A DNA stretch of 64,000 nucleotides, from contig NZ_CP071321.1 in assembly GCF_017309585.1 (NCBI RefSeq), positions 3,224,001-3,288,000 of the forward strand, given 5' to 3'. The DNA comes from Nitrogeniibacter aestuarii (GTDB taxonomy: Bacteria > Pseudomonadota > Gammaproteobacteria > Burkholderiales > Rhodocyclaceae). Positions 53,597-61,156 of this stretch are shown here, in pieces; the first letter of the stretch is position 1, and each line of letters opens with the position of its first letter. The notes under the pieces are model-generated. The model ran no database searches, was not told where the DNA came from, and saw only the letters and a list, made by a program, of their open reading frames with translations. The position numbers and the translations under genes were made by a program.

Positions 53597-54604
53597 ATGC
53601 GCAAGCATATGATCGCAATTGCAGCAGCTGCCGTTCTGGCCGGCACCACCGGTGTCGCCCAAGCCGAGGGCGCCTGCGACCCCGGTGAAATCGTCATCAA
53701 GTTCAGCCATGTGACCAACACCGACAAGCATCCGAAAGGCATCGCCGCCTCCCTGCTCGAGAAGCGAGTGAACGAGGAGATGAACGGCAAGGCCTGCATG
53801 CAGGTGTATCCGAACTCCAGCCTGTACAACGACGACAAGGTGCTCGAAGCCATGCTCAACGGCGACGTTCAGCTGGCGGCCCCCTCCCTGTCCAAGTTCG
53901 AGAAATTCACCAAGAAGTTCCGCATCTTCGATCTGCCCTTCCTGTTCACCGATATCGACGCGGTCGACCGCTTCCAGAACTCCGAAGACGGCCAGAAGCT
54001 GAAGGACTCCATGAAGCGCCGTGGCCTGCAGGGTCTGGCCTTCTGGCACAACGGCATGAAGCAGCTGTCCGCCAACAAGCCGCTGATCAAACCGGAAGAT
54101 GCCAAGGGCCTGAAGTTCCGCGTTCAGGCCTCTGACGTGCTCGTCGCCCAGTTCGAGCAACTCGGTGCCAACCCGCAGAAGATGGCCTTCAGCGAAGTGT
54201 ATGGCGCGCTGCAGACCAAGACCATCGACGGTTGCGAAAACCCGTGGTCCAACATCTACGGTCAGAAGTTCTTCGAGGTGCAGGACGGCATCACCGAATC
54301 GAACCACGGCGTGCTCGACTACATGGTGGTCACTTCCACCAAGTGGCTCGACAGCCTGGAGCCGGCCACTCGCGACCAGCTGGTGAAGATCGTCAATGAA
54401 GTGACCGCCGAGCGTAACGCGGCCGTCAAGAAAGTCGACGAAGAAAACCGTGCCAAGGTGGCCGAGACCGGTACCGTGATCCGCACCCTGACGCCGGAAC
54501 AGCGTCAAGCCTGGGTTGAGGCCATGAAGCCGGTGTGGAAGAAGTTCGAAGGCGACATCGGCGCCGACCTGATGGAAGCCGCGCAGAAAGCCAACAACGG
54601 CTGA
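53597..54604 (+). CDS. dctP: TRAP transporter substrate-binding protein DctP
   Basis: The periplasmic binding protein of a sodium-driven TRAP system, 335 residues. The signal peptide MRKHMIAIAAAAVLAGTTG, then VAQA, is followed by EIVIKFSHVTNTDKHPKGIA. AFWHNGMKQLSANKPLIKPE and LKFRVQASDVLVAQFEQLGA include the arginine that pairs with the ligand carboxylate in this family. GCENPWSNIYGQKFFEVQDG and NHGVLDYMVVTSTKWLDSL complete the C4-dicarboxylate-type outline. GAGGAGGA before the start is a strong ribosome site. Ligand is probably a dicarboxylate or another organic acid. Confidence 0.93.
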   Translation: MRKHMIAIAAAAVLAGTTGVAQAEGACDPGEIVIKFSHVTNTDKHPKGIAASLLEKRVNEEMNGKACMQVYPNSSLYNDDKVLEAMLNGDVQLAAPSLSKFEKFTKKFRIFDLPFLFTDIDAVDRFQNSEDGQKLKDSMKRRGLQGLAFWHNGMKQLSANKPLIKPEDAKGLKFRVQASDVLVAQFEQLGANPQKMAFSEVYGALQTKTIDGCENPWSNIYGQKFFEVQDGITESNHGVLDYMVVTSTKWLDSLEPATRDQLVKIVNEVTAERNAAVKKVDEENRAKVAETGTVIRTLTPEQRQAWVEAMKPVWKKFEGDIGADLMEAAQKANNG

Positions 54605-54717
54605 TCACGGTTGCGGGGGCCAGCCCCCCGCGCTGAAACATCTCGTGCGCGGCAGGCCACAAGCCTCCGCGCATATTTTTGGCCCGACACACCAAAACAC
54701 AAACTTCGGAGAGGGAA

Positions 54718-55398
54718 ATGACAGGAGCGCAAAGCCGTTTTTCCCGCGCGGTCGAAAGCATTGAAGAGACCTTCATTGCCGTCGCCCTGGGTCTGATGAC
54801 CATCATCACGTTTGCCAACGTGGTGGCGCGATACGTATTCAACGACAACGTCCTCTGGGCCCTGGAAGTCACCGTGGTGCTCTTCGCCTGGCTGGTGCTG
54901 GTGGGCGCTTCCTATGGGGTGAAAAAAACCTTCCACATCGGCGTGGATGTGGTGGTCAACATCCTGCCGGCGCCGCTGAAAAAGATCGCCGCACTGGCAA
55001 CCGTGGTGGCCTGTCTCGCCTTTTCGCTGATGTTGCTCAAAGGCGCCTGGGATTACTGGTACCCGTTCGCGACCGAGCGCGTCTGGATGGAGACCAACGA
55101 CATTCCGATGCTCGACTTTCTGCGCTTCATCGAACCCTGGCTGAACGAGGGCGAGCACTACGAGAAGCTGCCGCGCTTCATCCCCTACTTCGCACTGCCG
55201 CTCGGCATGGCCTTGCTGGTCTACCGATTTCTGCAGGCCGGCTGGCAGGTGGTGACCAACCAGCGTGATTCGCTGATCGCCTCTCACGAAGTCGAAGAAA
55301 TGCTTGAAGAAGCGGTCGATGCACACGCAGACGGCCATCATCACAATTCCGATCGTGCTCTGCAGAAGATGAGCGACGGTCAGAACAAGGGCGCCTGA
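54718..55398 (+). CDS. dctQ: TRAP transporter small membrane subunit DctQ
   Basis: A 226-residue membrane protein with four helices; it supports DctM and helps capture the loaded binding protein. The helices lie near 18-40, 50-70, 90-115 and 155-175. NVVARYVFNDNVLWALEVTV and SYGVKKTFHIGVDVVV carry the usual DctQ residues. A histidine/acid-rich cytoplasmic tail (DAHADGHHHNSDRALQKM) extends the C-terminus. The ATG at 54718 has GGAGAGGGA directly ahead; an earlier in-frame start has none. It lies 3 bases before dctM. Confidence 0.92.
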   Translation: MTGAQSRFSRAVESIEETFIAVALGLMTIITFANVVARYVFNDNVLWALEVTVVLFAWLVLVGASYGVKKTFHIGVDVVVNILPAPLKKIAALATVVACLAFSLMLLKGAWDYWYPFATERVWMETNDIPMLDFLRFIEPWLNEGEHYEKLPRFIPYFALPLGMALLVYRFLQAGWQVVTNQRDSLIASHEVEEMLEEAVDAHADGHHHNSDRALQKMSDGQNKGA

Positions 55399-55401
55399 TC
55401 C

Positions 55402-56763
55402 ATGGATATCCTGATTCTCTTCGGCATGGTGATCGGTTTCATGCTGATCGGTGTGCCCATTGCCATTTCGCTGGGTCTGTCGAGCATGCTGTTCCTGATG
55501 ATGCATTCCGATGCATCGCTCGCCGGCGTCGCCCAGACTCTGTTCTCGGCCTTCGACGGCCACTACACGCTGCTGGCCATCCCGTTCTTCATTCTGGCCT
55601 CCAGCTTCATGTCCACCGGGGGCGTGGCGAACCGGATCATTCGTTTCGCCATTGCACTGGTCGGCTCCATCCGCGGCGGTCTGGGGATCGCGTCGGTGGT
55701 GGCCTGCATGATGTTCGCTGCCCTGTCCGGCTCGTCGCCGGCCACGGTGGTGGCCATTGGCTCCATTGTCATCGCAGGTATGGTGCAGGCAGGCTACAAG
55801 AAGGAATTCGCCGCCGGCCTGATCTGTAACGCCGGCACCTTGGGCATCCTGATTCCGCCCTCGATCGTGATGGTGGTGTATTCCGCTGCCACCGATGTCT
55901 CGGTGGGCCGGATGTTCCTGGGTGGCGTGATTCCGGGTTTGCTGGCCGGCGCCATGCTGATCACCGCCATCTACATCACCGCGCGGGTGAAGAACCTGCC
56001 CAAGCAGCCCTTCCCGGGTTGGGGTGAGGTCTTTGGTGCGGCGCGTGAGGCGGCCTGGGGCCTGTTCCTGATCATCATCATTCTGGGCGGTATTTACGGC
56101 GGCATCTTCACCCCGACCGAAGCCGCCGCAGTGGCGGCAGTCTATGCCTTCCTGATTGCCAACTACGTGTACCGCGACATGGGCCCGTTCGCCGACCCGG
56201 AGAACAAGCGCAATGTGGCCATCAAGGTGGTTGAAGTGTTCTGGCACCCAGACACCAAGCGCACCCTGTTCGAGGCCGGCAAGCTGACCATCATGCTGAT
56301 GTTCGTGATCGCCAACGCCATCATCCTCAAGCATGTGCTGACCGAAGAGCGCGTCCCACAGGCCATCACCGAGGCCATGCTCTCGGCCGGTTTCGGTCCG
56401 ATTGCTTTCCTGATCGTGGTGAACGTGCTGCTGCTCATCGGCGGCCAGTTCATGGAGCCGTCGGGCCTGCTCATCATCGTGGCGCCGCTGGTGTTCCCGA
56501 TTGCGGTGCAGCTGGGTATCGACCCGATCCATCTGGGCATCATCATGGTGGTCAACATGGAGATCGGCATGATCACCCCACCGGTGGGTCTGAACCTGTT
56601 CGTGACGGCAGGCGTGGCCCAGATGTCGGTCATGAACGTGGTCAAGGCGGCCCTGCCGTGGGTGGCGATCATGTTCGTGTTCCTGATCATCGTGACTTAC
56701 GTGCCGTGGGTGTCGACCTGGTTGCCGACCCTGATGATGGGCCCGGAAATCATCACCAACTGA
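55402..56763 (+). CDS. dctM: TRAP transporter large membrane subunit DctM
   Basis: The 453-residue transport subunit that couples sodium influx to solute import, with about eleven or twelve hydrophobic segments. GVPIAISLGLSSMLFLMMHS starts the first helices, SGSSPATVVAIGSIVIAGMV is the conserved motif of the first half, AGLICNAGTLGILIPPSIVM the substrate-site segment, FTPTEAAAVAAVYAFLIANY lies in the middle and GMITPPVGLNLFVTAGVAQM in the second half. It is the last gene of dctPQM and is followed by a strong terminator shared with the convergent tup genes. Confidence 0.94.
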   Translation: MDILILFGMVIGFMLIGVPIAISLGLSSMLFLMMHSDASLAGVAQTLFSAFDGHYTLLAIPFFILASSFMSTGGVANRIIRFAIALVGSIRGGLGIASVVACMMFAALSGSSPATVVAIGSIVIAGMVQAGYKKEFAAGLICNAGTLGILIPPSIVMVVYSAATDVSVGRMFLGGVIPGLLAGAMLITAIYITARVKNLPKQPFPGWGEVFGAAREAAWGLFLIIIILGGIYGGIFTPTEAAAVAAVYAFLIANYVYRDMGPFADPENKRNVAIKVVEVFWHPDTKRTLFEAGKLTIMLMFVIANAIILKHVLTEERVPQAITEAMLSAGFGPIAFLIVVNVLLLIGGQFMEPSGLLIIVAPLVFPIAVQLGIDPIHLGIIMVVNMEIGMITPPVGLNLFVTAGVAQMSVMNVVKAALPWVAIMFVFLIIVTYVPWVSTWLPTLMMGPEIITN

Positions 56764-56795
56764 TTACACGATTTGTCTCATTCATCCTCTTTGAT

Positions 56796-56821
56796 CCCCC
56801 GCTGTTGCGGGGGCTTTTTTT
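56796..56821 (+). terminator. Terminator of the dctPQM operon
   Basis: CCCCCGC-TGTT-GCGGGGG followed by C and seven T. Perfect 7-base GC stem, 33 bases after the dctM stop. Confidence 0.9.
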
Positions 56822-56830
56822 GTGAGCACG

Positions 56831-56856
56831 AAAAAAAGCCCGGCACGCGGCCGGGC
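56831..56856 (-). terminator. Terminator of the tup/aor transcript
   Basis: Read on the minus strand, GCCCGG and CCGGGC flank a 7-base loop and are followed by seven T. It lies 37 bases beyond the tupA stop, back to back with the dctM terminator. Confidence 0.85.
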
Positions 56857-56892
56857 ACACACCATACGGCGAAAGGCTTCTGCCAGATTCGA

Positions 56893-57711
56893 TCACTCCG
56901 CCTCGAGCGGGAAGAACAGCTGCTCACCGTTGAGCTTGTAGTCAGCGATGGCCTTGTGGCCTGCGTCGGAGGTGATCCAGTTGATGAACTTCTCAGCGGC
57001 CTCGACCTTCACGTGCGGATGCTTTGCCGGGTTCACCAGAATCACGCCGTACGGGTTGTAGAGCTTCTTGTCGCCTTCGACCAGGATGTCGAGGTTCTGG
57101 CGGTTCTTGAAGTTGGCCCAGGAGCCGCGGTCCGTGAGCGTATAGGCATCCATCCCTGCTGCCGTGTTCAGGGTCGCGCCCATGCCGGAGCCAGTCTCCT
57201 TGTACCAGTCCTTGCCCTCCGGCACGCCAGCGCCCGTGGCCACCCAGAAACGCTTCTCTGCGGCGTTGGTGCCACTCTTGTCGGCGCGGGACGCAAAGGC
57301 AGAACCGCTCTGCGCGATCTTGCCGAACGCCGCGGTCGCATCCTTCATGCCCTTGATGCCGGCCGGATCGCTCTTCGGCCCGACGATGACGAAATCGTTG
57401 TACATCACGTTCTTGCGGTAAGCGCCCGAACCTTCTGCCACGAAAGCGTCTTCCTTGACGCGGTCATGAACCAGCAACGCATCGGCATCGCCACGGCGAC
57501 CGGTGTCCAGTGCCTTGCCGGTGCCCTGGGCGATCACCTTGACGCCAATGCCCGTCTCCTTCTCGAAGATCGGCAGAATGTAGTCGAACAGGCCTGAATT
57601 CTGGGTGGACGTGGTCGAGGCCAGGGTAATGCTCTCATCGGCGTGTGCCGTGAGTGCCGCCGCGCTTACCAACAGGCCAACCGCAAGGCGGCTCAGAAAG
57701 TGACGTGCCAT
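56893..57711 (-). CDS. tupA: Tungstate-binding protein TupA
   Basis: The periplasmic binding protein of the TupABC tungstate importer, 272 residues. The signal peptide FLSRLAVGLLVSAAALTAHA is followed by ITLASTTSTQNSGLFDYILP; the TTSTQNSGL segment at 33-41 is the oxyanion motif that marks TupA rather than ModA or WtpA. DALLVHDRVKEDAFVAEGSG, then YRKNVMYNDFVIVGPKSDPA and ETGSGMGATLNTAAGMDAYT, follow the family closely. The start overlaps tupC by 19 bases, with GGAGAG six bases ahead. It is the last gene of the aor-tup run, unusual in that TupA is commonly first. Molybdate cannot be fully excluded as ligand, but the aor context supports tungstate. Confidence 0.93.
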   Translation of the reverse strand: MARHFLSRLAVGLLVSAAALTAHADESITLASTTSTQNSGLFDYILPIFEKETGIGVKVIAQGTGKALDTGRRGDADALLVHDRVKEDAFVAEGSGAYRKNVMYNDFVIVGPKSDPAGIKGMKDATAAFGKIAQSGSAFASRADKSGTNAAEKRFWVATGAGVPEGKDWYKETGSGMGATLNTAAGMDAYTLTDRGSWANFKNRQNLDILVEGDKKLYNPYGVILVNPAKHPHVKVEAAEKFINWITSDAGHKAIADYKLNGEQLFFPLEAE

Positions 57712-58412
57712 GGAAGCTCTCCTTCAATGAATCGCTTGGCTTCTTCCGAAGCCGGATGGGTGAAAAACGTGCGGACGGCGGTGTGCTCGCGCACCCTGCC
57801 TTCGGCGAGAAAAACAATGTCATCGGCCAGACGCGTTGCCTGACCGAGGTTATGTGTGGTCATGACGATCTTGGCCCCTTCCGTGCGGATCTCGCGGACG
57901 ATGCGCTCGACCGCCTCGACCGCCGAGGGATCAAGACTCGCGGTCGGCTCATCGAGCAGCAGCAAACGGGGCTGGGTCAGCCAGACACGCCCGAGGGCCA
58001 GTCGCTGCTGCTCGCCACCGGAAAGACGACGTGCATTGTCCTTCCAGCGATCCGCCAGGCCGATTCGTTCGAGCATGGCCATGCCCTGCCGCTCCCGGTC
58101 CGCCTTGCCGATCCCGCGAGGGCGCATGCCCAGGGTGAGGTTGTCCAGCACGGAACTGCGCAACATCATGGGGTGCTGAAACACCATGCCGATGTGCCTT
58201 CCATCAAAAGGGCAGCCGCCCCAGTCGATATGGCCACCGGTCGGCACAAGCAGCCCGCACAAGGTGCGCAGCAAGACGCTTTTACCTGCGCCGTTGGGGC
58301 CGAGAATGATGGTGATGCCTTCGTCCGAGAGTTCGAGATCGACACCATCGAGGACGGTGCGCCCGTTGGGCTGAAAGCGGACCTGATCGAGGCGCAAGGG
58401 AAAGAGGCTCAT
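57693..58412 (-). CDS. tupC: Tungstate ABC transporter ATP-binding protein TupC
   Basis: The cytoplasmic ATPase of the tungstate importer, 239 residues. Walker A is GPNGAGKS (about 37-44), the signature LSGGEQQRLALGR, Walker B LLLLDEPTASLD and the switch TTHNLGQATRLADDI. MGMVFQHPMM-like residues (IGMVFQHPMMLRSSVLDNLT) form the Q-loop. It overlaps tupB by 4 bases and tupA by 19, indicating translational coupling. Unlike ModC there is no C-terminal molybdate-binding TOBE domain, which fits TupC. Confidence 0.93.
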   Translation of the reverse strand: MSLFPLRLDQVRFQPNGRTVLDGVDLELSDEGITIILGPNGAGKSVLLRTLCGLLVPTGGHIDWGGCPFDGRHIGMVFQHPMMLRSSVLDNLTLGMRPRGIGKADRERQGMAMLERIGLADRWKDNARRLSGGEQQRLALGRVWLTQPRLLLLDEPTASLDPSAVEAVERIVREIRTEGAKIVMTTHNLGQATRLADDIVFLAEGRVREHTAVRTFFTHPASEEAKRFIEGELPWHVTF

Positions 58413-59113
58413 CCGAAACGCCTCATGACCCAGGTACGCAGAACAAATGCTGCGCCATTGATGAGCAGGATGACACTCATCAGCACGATGCCCAGCGCAA
58501 TCGACAGAGGCAGATCGCCCTTGCTGGTTTCAAGGGCGATGGTGGTGGTCATGACACGGGTGAAGCGGTCGATGTTGCCGCCCACGATCATGACGGCGCC
58601 CACTTCGGACATGGCGCGCCCCAGTCCGGCAAGCACGGCCACCATAAGGGAGAAGCGACAGTCGTGAAGCAGCACCTTCACCATGCCCCACCAGCTGAAA
58701 CGCAGGGCGGTGAGTTCTTCTTCGTAGGTACGCCACGCGTCTTCAATGGTCTGGCGCGAAATGGCCGCCATGAGCGGCACCACCAGCACAACCTGAGCGA
58801 TGATCATGGCCTGCGGCGTGTAGAGCAGACCGAAAGACCCGAAGGGGCCTGAGCGAGACAGGGCGAGATAGACGACAACCCCGACAACGACCGGGGGCAA
58901 GCCCATGAAGCCGTTGATCAAGACGCCCGCTATCTCTTTGCCGCTATAACGCCCGACTGCCAGACAGGCACCCAGTGGTAGCCCGATTAGCGTACCGATC
59001 AAGACCGCCGTCGCGCTGACCTGAATGGACAGCCAGACGATCTGAGCAACCCGATAATCAAATCCACCTAACAGGGCGAACGCATCTATGAAAGCCTGCG
59101 TCAGTCCGTCCAA
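58409..59113 (-). CDS. tupB: Tungstate ABC transporter permease TupB
   Basis: The inner-membrane permease, 234 residues with about five or six helices. QIVWLSIQVSATAVLIGTLI and GLPLGACLAVGRY begin the BPD_transp_1 fold; the ATPase-contact EAA loop lies in RTYEEELTALRFSWWGMVKV and is followed by GLGRAMSEVGAVMIVGGNID. It lies 6 bases after the small unknown gene of the aor operon, so tungstate import and enzyme synthesis share one transcript, giving metal supply exactly when the cofactor is needed. Confidence 0.93.
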   Translation of the reverse strand: MDGLTQAFIDAFALLGGFDYRVAQIVWLSIQVSATAVLIGTLIGLPLGACLAVGRYSGKEIAGVLINGFMGLPPVVVGVVVYLALSRSGPFGSFGLLYTPQAMIIAQVVLVVPLMAAISRQTIEDAWRTYEEELTALRFSWWGMVKVLLHDCRFSLMVAVLAGLGRAMSEVGAVMIVGGNIDRFTRVMTTTIALETSKGDLPLSIALGIVLMSVILLINGAAFVLRTWVMRRFG

Positions 59114-59119
59114 GCGGTC

Positions 59120-59422
59120 TTAGCCTCCCCCTCGTTGCATCGCTCTATCGAGATGGTCGAGCAGCGCCTTGCGCGCTTTCTCGTCGCCTCCCGAGAATTG
59201 ATAGGACACCTTGAGCACCGGCAACACGAACAGGCCGATACGCCGGGGTGCCACCGGCTTCGCATCCATGCGAAGCGTGACATTATCGCAATCGACTTCA
59301 AAAACGCCAGCCCCGAGCACAGTGACGGCGCCCGGGGCGGCTTTTTCGAGACTGCGTTCGAACTCGGTCAGGGTCGCCCCGACTTCACGTTCGAATGACG
59401 CCAGGGATTCAGGCGTGAACAC
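59120..59422 (-). CDS. Unknown 100-residue protein of the aor operon
   Basis: I do not recognise this family. The protein starts at a GTG at 59422, two bases after the stop of the MoaD-like gene, and ends 6 bases before tupB, so it is firmly within the operon. The first half reads FEREVGATLTEFERSLEKAA then VTVLGAGVFEVDCDNVTLRM, and the second PVAPRRIGLFVLPVLKVSYQ then FSGGDEKARKALLDHLDRAM and a closing QRGGG. It has no signal peptide or membrane helix. A role in tungsten cofactor insertion or AOR maturation is suggested only by position. The terminal glycines recall a sulfur carrier, but no beta-grasp pattern is evident. Confidence 0.8.
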   Translation of the reverse strand: MFTPESLASFEREVGATLTEFERSLEKAAPGAVTVLGAGVFEVDCDNVTLRMDAKPVAPRRIGLFVLPVLKVSYQFSGGDEKARKALLDHLDRAMQRGGG

Positions 59423-59424
59423 GA

Positions 59425-59676
59425 TCAGCCGCCAGCGACTGGCGGCCAGATGGCCAGTTCGTCACTCTCCCGAAGCACATGCTTGGCCCGCTGCGAAGGG
59501 GCCACGAACACGCCGTTGACGAGCACAAGGTGGGCCAGACGTTCCGGTACGTTGTACCGGTCGATCATGTCCTGCACCGTCGTGCCTTCGTCAACGTCCA
59601 GCGACAACACGTTGCCCTTGCGATTTGGCGGAAGATAATCCGTCAGTGTCGCGAACAGCTTGAAGGCAATCTTCAT
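59425..59676 (-). CDS. MoaD/ThiS-like sulfur carrier of the aor operon
   Basis: An 83-residue beta-grasp protein: MKIAFKLFATLTDYLPPNRK, VDEGTTVQDMIDRYNVPERL, VLVNGVFVAPSQR and the closing ELAIWPPVAGG. The terminal Gly-Gly is the site that is adenylated and thiocarboxylated in MoaD, which donates dithiolene sulfur during molybdopterin formation. An operon copy beside an AOR gene is likely specialised for tungstopterin. The ATG at 59676 overlaps the aorC stop as ATGA; the frame continues upstream to 59766 inside aorC. Confidence 0.88.
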   Translation of the reverse strand: MKIAFKLFATLTDYLPPNRKGNVLSLDVDEGTTVQDMIDRYNVPERLAHLVLVNGVFVAPSQRAKHVLRESDELAIWPPVAGG

Positions 59677-61043
59677 GCAACGTTCCGGGCCAGTGCGGTC
59701 GGCTGGGTGACGGCAATGTAGGCTTCGTAGAATGCCGCCGGATTTTCCATCAGACGCTGCTTCCATTCACCCAGTTCCTGGCGCCCCTGAATGAGGCCAC
59801 GCAACGCGCCGACGTGATCGGTACGGCCGATGGAGGTTGCCCCAATCAGCACGTCCCCCTTGAACTGAAGGCTGATGTAGCGATATTTGGACTCTTCAAC
59901 CAGCTCCACGCTATCGCCATCTTCGTCGCCCCACCACTGTCCGAAGGACGTAGAAATCAGACCCAGGGTATCGAGCACGTTGATCGCCAGCACACCCGGC
60001 AACTCGGTGTTGCCACCGGTCATGTTGACCGCAGCGACGCGCGCCTGATCAGCCGCGTTCGGCTGAATGGCGGAGACCATCGGCTCGCCGGTGAAGAAAT
60101 CTAGGCCAGCGGCCACGTCACCTGCGGCGTAGATATCGGCCACATTCGTGCGCATGCCGGCATCAACGATCACGCCGCCTTCGACCTTCACTCCGGTACC
60201 TTCCAGGAAGTCGATGTTCGGCTTGACGCCCGCGGCCACGATGACCACGTCCACCTCCAGCACTTCGCCCGTCGACAAGGTGACAGAAACCGGACCCTCG
60301 TGAGCGGCCGGTGCCGACGGGGTTTCCTTGCTGCCCCCGCCGGTCAGCGTGTTGACCAGCTTGCTGAAGAAACCGCTACTTTCCTGCTGTGCCGCAGGCG
60401 CGGCGCCCACCGGCTCGATCTTCTCGACCTTGGCCTCGGTGCGCACCCGAATGCCCTTCTCTTCCACCCATTGCTTGATCATGCCACCAGCTTTGGGCGT
60501 CATCATGCGGGGGACCATCCGGTCGCCCATTTCGACCACGGTCAGCTCAACGCCACGCTTGGCCAGGGCTTCCATGATGATGCAGCCGATAAAGCCGGCG
60601 CCGAGCTGGACCACACGGCTACCCGGTTTGGTCAGTTTGGCAATGGCGCGAGCGTCTTCAAGCGTCCAGCAGTTCTGCACTTGCGGGAGGTCCAGACCCG
60701 GAATGGGTGGACGCACCGGGTGAGAACCCGTCGCGATCAGCAGTCGATCGTAGGATTCGACGCTGTTGTCCGCAAAGTGCACCATTTTCTTCGTGGCATC
60801 GACCGAGGCGGCGCGGGCATTCTTCTGATCGATGCGCAGCGCTTCGAAATGCCCTTTCTTCTTACGCAGGTAGGTGCCGTGCTCGTCAATATTTTCTTCA
60901 AGCAGGTACGGAATCGCCATGCGGGAGTACGGCGGCAAACCTTCGCAGCCCACCATGAGGATTTCGCAATCCTTGTCCTGGGCGCGCAGAGCTTCCGCTG
61001 CGACGACACCCGCGGGGCCGTTCCCCAAAATTACGTGTTTCAT
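59673..61043 (-). CDS. aorC: AOR FAD/NAD-binding subunit AorC
   Basis: A 456-residue pyridine nucleotide-disulfide oxidoreductase-type flavoprotein. In Aromatoleum aromaticum the homologous subunit passes electrons from aldehyde oxidation to NAD, or in reverse. The first dinucleotide fold starts HVILGNGPAGVVAAEALRAQ, the second VVQLGAGFIGCIIMEALAKR, and the FAD aspartate region is NVADIYAAGDVAAGLDFFTG. A long insertion around 210-245 contains PVGAAPAAQQESSGFFSKLV. No redox CxxxxC pair is present near the N-terminus, so it is not a disulfide reductase. The ATG at 61043 has GAGGA nine bases ahead. It follows aorB by 113 bases. Confidence 0.92.
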   Translation of the reverse strand: MKHVILGNGPAGVVAAEALRAQDKDCEILMVGCEGLPPYSRMAIPYLLEENIDEHGTYLRKKKGHFEALRIDQKNARAASVDATKKMVHFADNSVESYDRLLIATGSHPVRPPIPGLDLPQVQNCWTLEDARAIAKLTKPGSRVVQLGAGFIGCIIMEALAKRGVELTVVEMGDRMVPRMMTPKAGGMIKQWVEEKGIRVRTEAKVEKIEPVGAAPAAQQESSGFFSKLVNTLTGGGSKETPSAPAAHEGPVSVTLSTGEVLEVDVVIVAAGVKPNIDFLEGTGVKVEGGVIVDAGMRTNVADIYAAGDVAAGLDFFTGEPMVSAIQPNAADQARVAAVNMTGGNTELPGVLAINVLDTLGLISTSFGQWWGDEDGDSVELVEESKYRYISLQFKGDVLIGATSIGRTDHVGALRGLIQGRQELGEWKQRLMENPAAFYEAYIAVTQPTALARNVA

Positions 61044-61156
61044 GAGTGTTGTCCTCACTTGGAGTGGCGTGCTGGCAGTTTGACCCCCTGCCCGCGACGC
61101 GACAACCCCGGCGGCGACGAGGCGTCGCGGCCGGGGTTATTGAGCAGCCTGAAGGA

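Noticed and set aside
54505..56532. Minus-strand frame of 675 codons opposite dctQ and dctM
   Set aside because: Antisense shadow; extremely His/Gln/Asp-rich because it reads opposite hydrophobic codons.
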